A stretch of DNA of 59,717 bases from GCA-2716065 sp036123135. GTDB taxonomy: Bacteria > Bacteroidota > Bacteroidia > Flavobacteriales_D > Parvicellaceae. Made by a program: the position numbers and the translations under genes. The stretch spans positions 1 through 59,717 of the forward strand of contig JAZADZ010000003.1 in NCBI GenBank assembly GCA_036123135.1, in the 5' to 3' direction. Shown here piece by piece: positions 25,624 to 34,010 of this stretch (position 1 is its first letter; each line of letters starts with the position of its first letter). Below the pieces are notes generated by a model. The model worked only from the letters and a program-made list of their open reading frames with translations, was not told the DNA's origin and made no database searches.

Positions 25624-26940
25624 TTAGAAAGCTCCTTTCGAGCTAGCATAAGTCCAAGCAAAATTTGCTGGATTAGCTCCAACAGTGCTAGCCCCTGTAG
25701 CAACTACAGTACAAATTGTTGCTCCGTCTGCTTCAAAAGTTGAACCAACAGAAGACTTGTCGTTAAAGATTGAACCATCAGTAAGTACTGGAGTGTAACA
25801 ATCAGAACCTCCATTTTGGGCTGGAGTAAACTGATAGTTTGTAAAAGTTAACGTTCCAGCTGTGTATGAATTAGCATCATCGTCATTATCTAATTCAATG
25901 TCCTTAAGTTCAGTGAAGTTCATAACATAAACATTGTTGTTTGCTCCAGTAGCACCTTTTCTGTAGTCTGAAATTTCACCATCTACTCCAGTAGCATCAC
26001 ATTCATCGTTGGTACCGATCAAAGTAATTCCATCAAGAGTAAAGCTTCCAGCAGCAGAACCTTCAGGACCGTCAATTTCCAATGCATGATCTGAAGCATC
26101 GTTAAGAATTACCATTGAATTTGAAATAGTACCAGCGTATGCCTGATCAATATCTAACCCGTCATCTCCTTGAGCCCAAACTAATAAGTTGGAAGCATTT
26201 ACAGTTCCACCAAAGAATTCAATTCCATCGTCTACATTAGCAACAACTTCTACATTGTTGATGGTTGTTCCTGTACCAACTCCACCTAGAGTTAAACCAT
26301 TGATTTCATTACCTTCTCCTATTTCAGCACCTCCATGACGGATAGAAACATAAGTAATAGAACCTGAATTGTCAGCTGGATCATTTCCTCCGTACAATCC
26401 ACTTGGATCAGATGCAGGGATACCCTCAATTTGAAGCTCTGTAACATCTCCAGAAAAAGAGCATGGTGCATTTCCTAAAATAAGTAACCCTCCCCATAGT
26501 CCTCTAACGTTTTCGTTAAGAGCAGAACCTTCAGTTTGTCCAACTTGAATATCATCGGATTCAGAAGTCATAACAATGGGAGCGGCAGCTGTTCCATTGG
26601 CATTTAACTTGGCACCTCTAGCAATAATTAAAGTTGTAGCGGAAGCTCCTGTCCCCGGCATAGCTTTAATAATAGTTCCAGGTTCAATTGTTAAAGTTGT
26701 ACCACTTGTAACAACAACTCTTCCAGAGAGTGTCCATATTTGATCAGCAGTTAGCGTTTGGTCAGCTGTAATTTGACCAGAAAGTGTGTAAGGATCTGTA
26801 TCGTACTCACATGATCCGTCATCTTTTTGAGCTTCAGCATTGTAATTTGATGCAGTTGGGTCAGTACATCCTTTCTTTTTACATCCAAAAAGAAGAGAAG
26901 ATGCAAGAACTAATGATAATAAAATCTTACTTGTTTTCAT
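25624..26940 (-). CDS. outer-membrane lipoprotein partner of the TonB-dependent receptor
   Basis: The 438-residue product has a lipoprotein signal (LLFGCKKKG, Cys about residue 20). Next is a Bacteroidota-type CTDPTASNYN...DDGSCEYD module (residues about 25-45). A long beta-helix-like region rich in Gly, Thr and Asn follows: ITADQTLTADQIWTLSGRVVVTSG, TTLTIEPGTIIKAMPG and repeated NGxxxxNVxVVANVDDG patterns. No catalytic motif is visible. The order lipoprotein, terminator, receptor, symporter on one strand suggests it is a surface substrate-capture or accessory lipoprotein, analogous in position but not in sequence to SusD. A phosphate link is inference from context. Confidence 0.8.
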   Translation of the reverse strand: MKTSKILLSLVLASSLLFGCKKKGCTDPTASNYNAEAQKDDGSCEYDTDPYTLSGQITADQTLTADQIWTLSGRVVVTSGTTLTIEPGTIIKAMPGTGASATTLIIARGAKLNANGTAAAPIVMTSESDDIQVGQTEGSALNENVRGLWGGLLILGNAPCSFSGDVTELQIEGIPASDPSGLYGGNDPADNSGSITYVSIRHGGAEIGEGNEINGLTLGGVGTGTTINNVEVVANVDDGIEFFGGTVNASNLLVWAQGDDGLDIDQAYAGTISNSMVILNDASDHALEIDGPEGSAAGSFTLDGITLIGTNDECDATGVDGEISDYRKGATGANNNVYVMNFTELKDIELDNDDDANSYTAGTLTFTNYQFTPAQNGGSDCYTPVLTDGSIFNDKSSVGSTFEADGATICTVVATGASTVGANPANFAWTYASSKGAF

Positions 26941-27036
26941 TTTTTTCGTTTTGATTATTTAACTTTTAATTTTGATGCAAAGAAATGCCAAGATTTTAAT
27001 TGAATTAAAAAAAATGAATTACCATTATATGATATA

Positions 27037-27090
27037 TATGTTAATTAAGAGTTAACACTCATTAACAAAATGTTACCAATCTTAACTTAA
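27037..27090 (-). promoter_or_regulatory. candidate Pho-like operator facing the lipoprotein-receptor-symporter operon
   Basis: Read on the minus strand, TTAACATA (27044 to 27037), TTAACTCT (27055 to 27048), GTAACATT (27076 to 27069) and TTAAGATT (27085 to 27078) resemble TTAACATT. Spacing is 11, 21 and 9 bp, less regular than the sites at 20408. The distance to the most likely -7 element is long, so this call is weaker. Confidence 0.3.
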
Positions 27091-27233
27091 TATTTATTTT
27101 TTGATTTAACTATTTTTATTGAATGTTAAAAGAACTTACATTATGTGTTAATTTTCACTTGTAAAAATTCTAAATAAAAATTTTTTGTAACTAAATACTT
27201 CCTTAAATATATGGCTAAAGCTCTTTCTTTCTG

Positions 27234-27284
27234 TTAATTCATTGTGAACATTTATTAATAATCCATTAATGGAATATTAACCTT
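27234..27284 (+). promoter_or_regulatory. candidate Pho-like operator of the response-regulator gene
   Basis: Five half-sites at 11, 10, 11 and 11 bp: TTAATTCA (27234), TGAACATT (27245), TTAATAAT (27255), TTAATGGA (27266) and TTAACCTT (27277). The array ends 18 bp before the weak -7 element at 27303. This suggests the regulator controls its own gene. Confidence 0.45.
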
Positions 27285-27322
27285 CTTGAAACCGTAAACA
27301 ACTAACTTTAAAAAATATTTTC

Positions 27323-28009
27323 ATGACCAATAATAGTGAGATGCCTTCAAAAATATTAATAGTCGATGATGAAAAAGACATTGTTGATTTGGTTCAATAT
27401 CATCTAGAAAAAGATGGATTTATTGTTAAGAGCTCAACTAATGGAAGAGACGCAATTAAAATTGCAAGATCATTTTTACCGGATTTAATTTTATTGGACG
27501 TTATGATGCCTGAAATGGATGGTATGGAAACTTGTGTTGAAATTCGAGAGGATCAATTGCTTAAAAATACCATTGTTGCTTTTTTAACTGCAAGAAGTGA
27601 GGATTATTCTCAAATTGCAGGTTTTGAATCGGGTGCTGATGATTACATTACAAAACCCATCAAGCCCAGAGTTCTAGTGAGTAGAGTAAAAGCTTTGCTT
27701 AGAAGAGGTTTTAGTGGTAATCTTTCTGATACTACAAGCACAGGATTGATAATTGATAGAGAAAAATACATTGCTATTTGTGATGGAAACGAAATAATGC
27801 TTCCTAAAAAAGAGTTTGAATTGTTGGCACTTCTTTTTTCAAAACCCGGAAATGTATTCACAAGAGAAACTATTCTTGCAAAAGTTTGGGGCGATGATAT
27901 TGTAGTTGGAGATCGTACAATAGATGTTCACATACGAAAGCTTAGAGAAAAAATAGGTGACGACTACATAAAAACTATAAAAGGTGTTGGGTACAAACTA
28001 AGAAATTAA
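27323..28009 (+). CDS. PhoB/OmpR-family response regulator
   Basis: This 228-residue cytoplasmic transcription factor has a receiver domain at residues about 12-128, with acidic pocket IVDDEKD, phospho-acceptor Asp in ILLDVMMPEMDG, Thr in AFLTAR and Lys in DYITKPIKP. A winged-helix DNA-binding domain spans about 140-225 and ends DRTIDVHIRKLREKIG, IKGVGYKL. Its histidine kinase is not adjacent; the next gene is a convergent Nudix hydrolase with 12 bp of overlap. Position divergent from the receptor-symporter operon and half-sites in the shared gap suggest it is the phosphate-limitation regulator, but this is inference. Confidence 0.88.
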   Translation: MTNNSEMPSKILIVDDEKDIVDLVQYHLEKDGFIVKSSTNGRDAIKIARSFLPDLILLDVMMPEMDGMETCVEIREDQLLKNTIVAFLTARSEDYSQIAGFESGADDYITKPIKPRVLVSRVKALLRRGFSGNLSDTTSTGLIIDREKYIAICDGNEIMLPKKEFELLALLFSKPGNVFTRETILAKVWGDDIVVGDRTIDVHIRKLREKIGDDYIKTIKGVGYKLRN

Positions 28010-28630
28010 ATCTTTAAACTCCGATAAAATTACGCCAGTTGCACCCCAAACTGTATGGTTGTCCAAATCCATGTAAGGCACTTCAATTGTCATTTTTTCA
28101 GTAGTATTTTTCCCCACCGTCATCTTTTTATTTTGAATTAGTTTTTCTTTGAAAAGTTCATTTAGCTCAATTTCAATGATTTCTTTTACCTCTTTGTAAT
28201 CTGGAATGAACATGGGTGGTTCATCAACATAACCAATGAATGGAGTAATTAGAAAATTACTTGGAGGAATGTATACTTGGCTAAGTTCACCTAAAACATT
28301 TATTTTTTGTTTTGGAACTCCAATTTCTTCAAAGGTTTCTCTTATAGCGGTTTCTTTTATGCTTTCCCCTTTTTCATTCTTTCCTCCTGGAAAGGAAATT
28401 TGACCTCCGTGAGTTCCACTGTAGTTGGGACGTTGAATTAATACAAATTGTATTCTTTGCTTTTTTTCGTACAGCAACAAAAGAGTACCTGCCAATTTTG
28501 GATTAGACCTGGAAAAATCCATTTCGATTGTTGATTTTCTGTAAGGAGCCAACTTTAGATGAGATGCTTTTCCAGGAAGTGGTTCCTGTAGCCTTTCAAA
28601 TATTAAATGTATTAACTCTTTGAAATTCAT
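27998..28630 (-). CDS. Nudix hydrolase, CoA pyrophosphatase type
   Basis: The 210-residue product carries the full Nudix box GGKNEKGESIKE...RETFEEIG and, just before it, the NudL/UPF0035 signature (LIQRPNYSGTHGGQISFPGG). These features fit enzymes that split CoA and its derivatives into 3',5'-ADP and phosphopantetheine; the exact substrate is inferred. Its ATG overlaps the msrB stop by 4 bp, so the two genes are co-transcribed. Confidence 0.88.
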   Translation of the reverse strand: MNFKELIHLIFERLQEPLPGKASHLKLAPYRKSTIEMDFSRSNPKLAGTLLLLYEKKQRIQFVLIQRPNYSGTHGGQISFPGGKNEKGESIKETAIRETFEEIGVPKQKINVLGELSQVYIPPSNFLITPFIGYVDEPPMFIPDYKEVKEIIEIELNELFKEKLIQNKKMTVGKNTTEKMTIEVPYMDLDNHTVWGATGVILSEFKDLIS

Positions 28631-29127
28631 TCAGCAGTAAAGCTAAGCGCTGCTGAATTAATACAATACCTTAGCCCAGTAGGCTTTGGACCGTCATTAA
28701 AAACATGACCGAGGTGTCCATCACATTTGTTACATATGACCTCATCTCTAACCATAGCAAAAGAATAATCTTTTACCACTCCAACGTTAACACCAATTTT
28801 ATCGAAAAAACTTGGCCATCCAGTTCCCGATTTGAATTTTGTTTCACTCTTGAAAAGAGGGTTAGCACATCCCTTACAGCTGTAGGTACCTTTGGATTTA
28901 TTGTTCCAATATTTTCCTGTAAATGCTCTTTCGGTGCCTTTTTGTCGAAGCACATTGAATGATTTTTCGTTTAAAATTTTCCTCCATTGTTGTTCTGACT
29001 TAATAATTTTGTTGGTGTCTTGTATGGAGTTGTTTAAAGCAATAGGAGAAAGATCAAAGTTGTTTTTTGTTGTATTCATGCAGCAGATGAAAAACAAAGC
29101 AATTAAAACAAAGTATACTGATTTCAT
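28627..29127 (-). CDS. msrB: peptide-methionine (R)-S-oxide reductase, lipoprotein form
   Basis: This 166-residue protein has an N-terminal lipoprotein-like signal (FICCMN, Cys about 15-16), placing it in the envelope rather than the cytoplasm. The MsrB fold is complete: FTGKYWNNKSKGTYSCKGC, KSGTGWPSF, CNKCDGHLGHVFNDGP and the catalytic Cys in GLRYCINSAAL. Both CxxC pairs for structural zinc are present (CKGC, CNKC). It repairs oxidised methionine in exported proteins. No msrA is adjacent. Confidence 0.93.
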   Translation of the reverse strand: MKSVYFVLIALFFICCMNTTKNNFDLSPIALNNSIQDTNKIIKSEQQWRKILNEKSFNVLRQKGTERAFTGKYWNNKSKGTYSCKGCANPLFKSETKFKSGTGWPSFFDKIGVNVGVVKDYSFAMVRDEVICNKCDGHLGHVFNDGPKPTGLRYCINSAALSFTAE

Positions 29128-29179
29128 AAATAAAGTATTTTCACATTAAATTTATTAAACATCTTCGCTGATTAACTCA

Positions 29180-29208
29180 TTGTTTGAAGATTATTCTTTC
29201 TAATTTTG
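29180..29208 (+). promoter_or_regulatory. Bacteroidota-type promoter of the 29222 operon
   Basis: TTG at 29180-29182 and TAATTTTG at 29201-29208 with an 18-bp spacer, the same spacing as the DUF5916 promoter. The predicted start of transcription lies about 10 nt before the GTG at 29222. Confidence 0.55.
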
Positions 29209-29221
29209 ATAAAAACAAGTT

Positions 29222-29638
29222 GTGCTAGACCTTTGGAACGATAATAATTTTATGAGAATTCTTCTCAACGCGGTGGGTGCTGTATCCATTCTTGTTGCCA
29301 TCTATTTAATTTATATTTCAATTAAAAAAGTGTTTTATCTGCTCTCAGGCAATAAAGTTCGTGTACTGAAAAAAATTTATGCAACTGTATACGAACTTCC
29401 TAACAACCGATTGACAAAAGAAGTACAATTTGGTTTTGAACTTTCAGTAAAAACCGATTTAGTTTTCTCGGTGAATGATGAAAACGATAACATCTTAACT
29501 GAATTGGCGAAGGGAGAGCTAGAAAAAGGGGTACACGTGTACCGTTTTGATACAACGACATTAGAAAATGGTAATTACTATTTAAACTTTAAAAGCTCAA
29601 TTCAAAACATCAATAGAAAAATTGAGATCAACAATTGA
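29222..29638 (+). CDS. uncharacterised single-helix membrane protein
   Basis: I do not recognise this 138-residue protein. One transmembrane helix lies near residues 12-37 (NAVGAVSILVAIYLIYISI), followed by a soluble beta-rich domain of about 90 residues (VQFGFELSVKTDLVFSV, ENGNYYLNFKSS) that could be an immunoglobulin-like sandwich. The GTG at 29222 and the ATG at 29252 are both possible starts. Its stop overlaps the TTG start of the next gene (TTGA), so the pair is translationally coupled. Confidence 0.65.
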   Translation: MLDLWNDNNFMRILLNAVGAVSILVAIYLIYISIKKVFYLLSGNKVRVLKKIYATVYELPNNRLTKEVQFGFELSVKTDLVFSVNDENDNILTELAKGELEKGVHVYRFDTTTLENGNYYLNFKSSIQNINRKIEINN

Positions 29639-30270
29639 AACACTATTTCACATATTTACTTCTTACAGTTTCTTTTTTTTCATTTTCACAACAAAATAAA
29701 TTTTTAGATAAGTTCTCACTAGGAATGAACTTTAAACTGCCCAAAACAATTGAGAATACAACCTTTAGAAAAACCATTTATGGAGTAGGAGACATTGAGC
29801 TGAATTTTAATTTTAAGCTAGCGCCTAATTTTGAAATTTCTTTGGGTCAAAAGTATGGATATTATGATTTAAATAGTTTAGCTTTTCAAGAAAACATAGA
29901 AGGTCAAATGGAAATGCTCAATCCTTTTTTAGAGTTTTCTTACATTAATTCGTTATCCAATAGAGTTTTCTTTGACATAGGTATAAAAGGTGGATATAAC
30001 ATAAGTTTTACCTCGTCAAACAATTGCTCTGACCGTTATACCCAAAATTCATACAGGATTGAACCCGAACTTGGAATTTACATGCTCAGCTCAGATTTAC
30101 TTTCCTTTGGGTTGATTTTTTCGTACAACATTTGGTTTGCCGAATTTGGACCTGAACATTTGTGCATGACCAGTATCTCTGGAATGAATGCTTCTGAAAG
30201 TAGGGGCTTTTACCAAACGTTTTGTGCTGGACTAGGGTTCAAAACCTATTTGCCATCAAAAACCAATTAA
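29635..30270 (+). CDS. putative outer-membrane beta-barrel protein
   Basis: This 211-residue protein starts at a TTG that overlaps the previous stop (TTGA). A signal peptide ends near FSFSQQ (about residue 21). The mature part is made of alternating amphipathic strands with aromatic girdles (FEISLGQKYGYYDLN, NRVFFDIGIKGGYNISF) and ends in a strand, FKTYLPSKTN. It fits the small outer-membrane beta-barrel class of Bacteroidota, but no specific family is recognised. Confidence 0.6.
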   Translation: MKHYFTYLLLTVSFFSFSQQNKFLDKFSLGMNFKLPKTIENTTFRKTIYGVGDIELNFNFKLAPNFEISLGQKYGYYDLNSLAFQENIEGQMEMLNPFLEFSYINSLSNRVFFDIGIKGGYNISFTSSNNCSDRYTQNSYRIEPELGIYMLSSDLLSFGLIFSYNIWFAEFGPEHLCMTSISGMNASESRGFYQTFCAGLGFKTYLPSKTN

Positions 30271-31142
30271 AGTTGTTTTCTGAGTGTATCGGATGTTCGA
30301 TCCTCACCATCGTGAGACCATCCAGGAGGGTACATTAAATACTTTAGTTTATCTGAATACTTTTTGGCTCGTTTTACATCTTTCCATAAACTCACATATT
30401 CATGCGTTGCAATTACTGCAGGGTTGTACGATCTGATGTTTTGAGTAATACCATATATGGGTAGATTTTGTTGATCTTCTTTCACAAAAGTTCCAAAAAT
30501 ACGGTCCCATATGATTAAAATTCCTGCATGATTCCTATCTAAATACTTGTGCTGAACAGCATGATGAACCCTGTGGTGGGAGGGTGTGTTAAATATCAAT
30601 TCTAGTGGGCCAAGATTTCGAATTAATTCAGTATGCTGAAAAAACTGATATATCAAACTAAAAGCCATCATGGCAAAAATGTGTATTGGTTGAAACCCAA
30701 ACAAGGGCATCCAGCAATAGAAAATGAATTTGTAGAAAGGCTCTGTCCAGCTTTGACGAAGTGCAACGGCAAAGTTCATATTTACCGACGAATGATGCTG
30801 AACATGAGCTGCCCACAAGAATCGGACTTGGTGGCTCATTCGATGATGCCAATAAAAACTAAAATCATCTGCTAAAAGTAACATGATCCACATCCACCAT
30901 GTATTTTCTAATTCAAAAATTCTAAACTGATAAATTAAACTAAACACAAAAAAGTAAAATGTTTTGGTGACAAGACCAATCACAACAACTCCTAACCCCA
31001 TGCTTATTGAAGCAGCAGAATCTTTTTTGTGATAAAGGTTTGTTCGAGATCTAAAATCAATGAATGCTTCAACCAAAATACATGCAATGAAAATGGGTAT
31101 TGCATACACTGTTGGGTCGTCATTTATGGCAGCATTGAACAT
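30267..31142 (-). CDS. sterol desaturase / fatty acid hydroxylase family membrane protein
   Basis: This 291-residue multi-helix inner-membrane di-iron oxygenase is of the SUR2/ERG3 type. The three histidine clusters that bind the two irons are visible: HHRMSH (about residue 97), HVQHHS (about 112) and HRVHH (about 190), plus an early HxxxH-type start in DDFSFYWHH. It hydroxylates or desaturates a lipid such as a sterol, sphingoid or carotenoid; the substrate is not evident. A -7 element directly precedes the ATG. The 3' end overlaps the convergent barrel gene by 4 bp. Confidence 0.88.
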   Translation of the reverse strand: MFNAAINDDPTVYAIPIFIACILVEAFIDFRSRTNLYHKKDSAASISMGLGVVVIGLVTKTFYFFVFSLIYQFRIFELENTWWMWIMLLLADDFSFYWHHRMSHQVRFLWAAHVQHHSSVNMNFAVALRQSWTEPFYKFIFYCWMPLFGFQPIHIFAMMAFSLIYQFFQHTELIRNLGPLELIFNTPSHHRVHHAVQHKYLDRNHAGILIIWDRIFGTFVKEDQQNLPIYGITQNIRSYNPAVIATHEYVSLWKDVKRAKKYSDKLKYLMYPPGWSHDGEDRTSDTLRKQL

Positions 31143-31146
31143 TAAT

Positions 31147-31154
31147 CAAATTTA
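31147..31154 (-). promoter_or_regulatory. -7 element of the sterol desaturase-like gene, near-leaderless
   Basis: On the minus strand TAAATTTG (31154 to 31147) matches TAnnTTTG, 4 nt before the ATG at 31142. No clear -33 TTG was found at the usual distance. Confidence 0.45.
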
Positions 31155-31181
31155 GTACAAATTTGAGTGAAAAAAAACAGT

Positions 31182-31748
31182 CTATTGTTGAGTTAAGATG
31201 TAGTATTTATTTTGCTCACTGTCTTTGCCTCTATAACGTAAGTGGAGAAGCTTACCCTCTAATTCGGCTTCTACTTTACTAAATTTAAATGTCTGGGATG
31301 ACGGGGGAACATCAGTGGAGGACAATGTATTTGCTACTTCAAAAAATTCAATGTGTCTATATGGTGATAATCCTTTATCTGCAAAATCTTCATTTAGCCT
31401 GTAATTGTAAATTTTAATTCCATCGCAAAATTTCCCATTTTCTGCACATTCAATCAAATTAGATAGGTACTTTTTGCTTTTTTTGTGATAAAAACCAATA
31501 GTAGCTACTCCATTTTTACTAAAGCAAAGGTAAATTAGCTCTTTATTCCATTTAAAAATTCCTTTGTTTCCAATGGTGTTCAAAGGTTTTTTTTTGGTAT
31601 TGGATTTTCCAATGAATTGACCACTTAATTTCGATTCTTTTTTTACTCTGATTGTATTTTGGGCAACAAAATAGGGGGCTAATAAAATCAGTACAAGGGT
31701 TGAAACTGTGATGATATAGCGATTCAAATCGTAATATTGTAAATGCAT
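31182..31748 (-). CDS. uncharacterised membrane-anchored protein of the sigma-factor operon
   Basis: I do not recognise this 188-residue product. A transmembrane or signal segment spans about residues 11-31 (IITVSTLVLILLAPYFVA). The remaining 155 residues are soluble and mixed, with KWNKELIYLCFSKNGVATIGF and a C-terminal beta-rich end. It follows the 570-residue envelope protein by 32 bp on the same strand and may be the third gene of the ECF-sigma operon. Confidence 0.6.
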   Translation of the reverse strand: MHLQYYDLNRYIITVSTLVLILLAPYFVAQNTIRVKKESKLSGQFIGKSNTKKKPLNTIGNKGIFKWNKELIYLCFSKNGVATIGFYHKKSKKYLSNLIECAENGKFCDGIKIYNYRLNEDFADKGLSPYRHIEFFEVANTLSSTDVPPSSQTFKFSKVEAELEGKLLHLRYRGKDSEQNKYYILTQQ

Positions 31749-31780
31749 TCAATTTTTGTTAAAATTCAATGCATCAATCA

Positions 31781-33493
31781 TTATCGAGCTAAAATAATTT
31801 TTTTGAGTTTATCAATAGAACAATCCACTGTTTTTTTAATCTCCATTTTAAATTCGAATTTTTTTTGATTTACCTTTTTGAATTCTTCAGGCCTAAATAT
31901 TGCAATTTGATCATTTAATGTAAATCCAACTAACGTATTTGTTTCTCTTGGGTTAAACATTAAATTATCGAACTGAGAGTCTTTGAAGGTGAAAATAGCG
32001 TTTTTATCATTTTGAATTAAATACACTACTGCGAGCGTTAAGGGAACTCCAGCTAGTGAACTAAACGATGCTTCCACAGATTTTCCTTTCGGTTGTCGAA
32101 TTGGTGAGTCACAATTCCAGGTGCCAAAATTGAGTACCTTAAAAGTACGTACAACAGCATCTTTAAACTTTTTTTGTTTGGCAATGTGTTGGAATTTTTT
32201 TTCTTCATATTCTCTTTTTTCTTCTTGTTTTTTAAGAGCAAGTTTATAGTTCAGTTTAGCTTGGTCTAACCTTTTTTGAAGAAGGATTTCATTTTCAATT
32301 TTTTCAGATAATTTTTTGGTGTAATTTTCGAATATTTCTTCCGCTTTCAATTGGTCACTTTCAGTTAAGACTGGACGAACCAAAAGAGTCAAATCTTTAG
32401 ATTTGGAATACAGGTTAAGGAAGTATACTTTTCCGGGAATTTTTTCTTTGAGGATTAAATTTTTCCATTCAATATCATAAACTTTTGGACTAAAATTTTC
32501 ATCCTCTTCCAAAACTTCAAACACAACTTCAGAGAAATCGTTTAGCTCTGGAAACTCTTCTTTATCAATATCTAAATTGAATTGGCGATCTTTGTTTTTT
32601 GATGCCGTTACTTCCAATGGCTTTTTAGATTTTAGTTCAGCAATGTCTTCTTTAACCAACAACAAAGCATCTTTTAATTGTTTCTTTTCCAACAAGAAAT
32701 TTGAAGTTGAATCGTAAAATTGATTTCCTACATTATCTTCAACTAAAACGTAATCATTTATACGTTCATTTTTAGAAATCTTTACTTCGGGTTTGCCTTT
32801 ATATTTCCAATTATTGAAATTGGTATCAAGCTCATAGAGGTTGAATCTATTGGACTTGTCCTCAGTGTTAAAAGATATATTGATTGCTTTTCCTTTTTTA
32901 ATTTGAATGGGAATGTTGTTTTGAAATCCAAAAATTTGAACCATTCCTGCTGATTCAAGTACATATTCATTGCCTGCTGAATCGTAATGCATAGGGATTC
33001 CAGAAAGAAGAATATCCACCTGATCTTTAAACTCTTTGTATTTGATTTCCACATCTCCTTGAACAGAAATACCGTCTTTTTCAAATGCATTTTTAGGAAT
33101 TTCAATAATTGTTCCCGAAGGATGTGAAAATTCTCCACCTTCGTTACTATTTACAATAAAGCTTGTAGCCTCTATGGAAAGATGTTCTGAGGGAGGATTA
33201 ATGCATGGAGTATCCTCATCGTACCTAGGAATTTGAACGGATGAGGTTTTGCCTTTGGTGATTTCTTTTTTTTCAGCTACCAATTGAATGGGCTCTTTGT
33301 TTGTTTTAATATACTGAAAGGTTGCAAATGCAACGAGCAAAGAAACCCCAACAAGTGAAGGTGCAAACCAGATGGTTTTGTAGAAAGGAATGGCAGTCGG
33401 TGTCGCTAAATTCGACAGTTTTGTAAAATCTTTTGTTTTTGCTATTTCTTCTGATGAAATTTGAGGCCTGTTAATGTTTACTTTTCTTTTCAT
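31781..33493 (-). CDS. large single-span membrane protein paired with an ECF sigma factor
   Basis: The 570-residue product has a short cytoplasmic N-terminus (about 40 residues), one transmembrane helix (about 42-64, APSLVGVSLLVAFATFQYI) and a long extracytoplasmic part. Residues about 112-225 contain a beta-rich module with GTIIEIPKNAF, GDVEIKYKEFKDQVDILLSG and ESAGMVQIFGF, seen in other Bacteroidota surface proteins. Residues about 385-445 are a charged coiled coil. The gene starts 10 bp after the sigma gene stop. Topology and position fit an anti-sigma or sensor protein, but no zinc-type or FecR anti-sigma motif is seen, so the role is inferred. Confidence 0.6.
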   Translation of the reverse strand: MKRKVNINRPQISSEEIAKTKDFTKLSNLATPTAIPFYKTIWFAPSLVGVSLLVAFATFQYIKTNKEPIQLVAEKKEITKGKTSSVQIPRYDEDTPCINPPSEHLSIEATSFIVNSNEGGEFSHPSGTIIEIPKNAFEKDGISVQGDVEIKYKEFKDQVDILLSGIPMHYDSAGNEYVLESAGMVQIFGFQNNIPIQIKKGKAINISFNTEDKSNRFNLYELDTNFNNWKYKGKPEVKISKNERINDYVLVEDNVGNQFYDSTSNFLLEKKQLKDALLLVKEDIAELKSKKPLEVTASKNKDRQFNLDIDKEEFPELNDFSEVVFEVLEEDENFSPKVYDIEWKNLILKEKIPGKVYFLNLYSKSKDLTLLVRPVLTESDQLKAEEIFENYTKKLSEKIENEILLQKRLDQAKLNYKLALKKQEEKREYEEKKFQHIAKQKKFKDAVVRTFKVLNFGTWNCDSPIRQPKGKSVEASFSSLAGVPLTLAVVYLIQNDKNAIFTFKDSQFDNLMFNPRETNTLVGFTLNDQIAIFRPEEFKKVNQKKFEFKMEIKKTVDCSIDKLKKIILAR

Positions 33494-33503
33494 GGTTCAT
33501 GAT

Positions 33504-34010
33504 TTATAGGCTTCTTTTAATTCTGGATACAATGCGATGAATTTTAACCTTTGCATTGCTCTCTGAAATATTTAAAATCTGACTGATTTCTTTAAATTTT
33601 CTCTTTTCAAAATACCTTAACTCAATTAGTTCAAGGTCCTGATCTTTTAGTTCAGCAATTTTTTCAATGATTCGATCCATTTGTTCTCCTTTGAGATTGT
33701 TGTAATCATCTATGATGTCTTGAATATCGTCGGTTTGAATTTGAACAGTACGCTGCTTACTTTTGTCTTTGTAGTATTGAGTCACTTCATTGGATGCAAT
33801 TCTAAACAACCAAGCAGAAAAAGGAACTCCTCTAAATTTAAACTTAGTTAGATTGTTCATGGACTTTAAAAACACCTGAGAAGTTACATCATTGGCAACG
33901 TCTTTACCATCCATTCTTTGATAAACGTACCTGAAAATTTGTTCGTAGTATTTATTGTACAATTGCTCAAAGTGCCTGAGATCTTTTTTGGCAGCTTCGA
34001 TAATTTCCAT
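33504..34010 (-). CDS. ECF RNA polymerase sigma factor
   Basis: This sigma-70 family protein of about 168 residues has sigma-2 (HFEQLYNKYYEQIFRYVYQR, DVTSQVFLKSM, FSAWLFRIASN) and sigma-4 with the helix-turn-helix (LIELRYFEKRKFKEISQILNISESNAKVKI). The ATG at 34010 is preferred; an in-frame TTG at 34058 would add 16 residues. It lacks sigma-1 and sigma-3, as expected for an ECF factor. The next gene encodes a membrane protein that may hold it inactive. The trigger and regulon are unknown. Confidence 0.88.
   Translation of the reverse strand: MEIIEAAKKDLRHFEQLYNKYYEQIFRYVYQRMDGKDVANDVTSQVFLKSMNNLTKFKFRGVPFSAWLFRIASNEVTQYYKDKSKQRTVQIQTDDIQDIIDDYNNLKGEQMDRIIEKIAELKDQDLELIELRYFEKRKFKEISQILNISESNAKVKIHRIVSRIKRSL

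Larger units (their letters stand above)
26941..27322. other. divergent control region between the lipoprotein operon and the response regulator
   Basis: This 382-bp gap is very AT-rich and has no gene. It holds two clusters of TTAA-type half-sites (27037-27090 and 27234-27284, listed separately). An isolated perfect minus-strand TTAACATT lies at 27122-27129. A weak -7 element TAACTTTA is at 27303, 12 nt before the response-regulator ATG. On the minus strand TTTCTTTG (26985 to 26978) is a one-mismatch -7 candidate for the lipoprotein gene. Confidence 0.5.
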
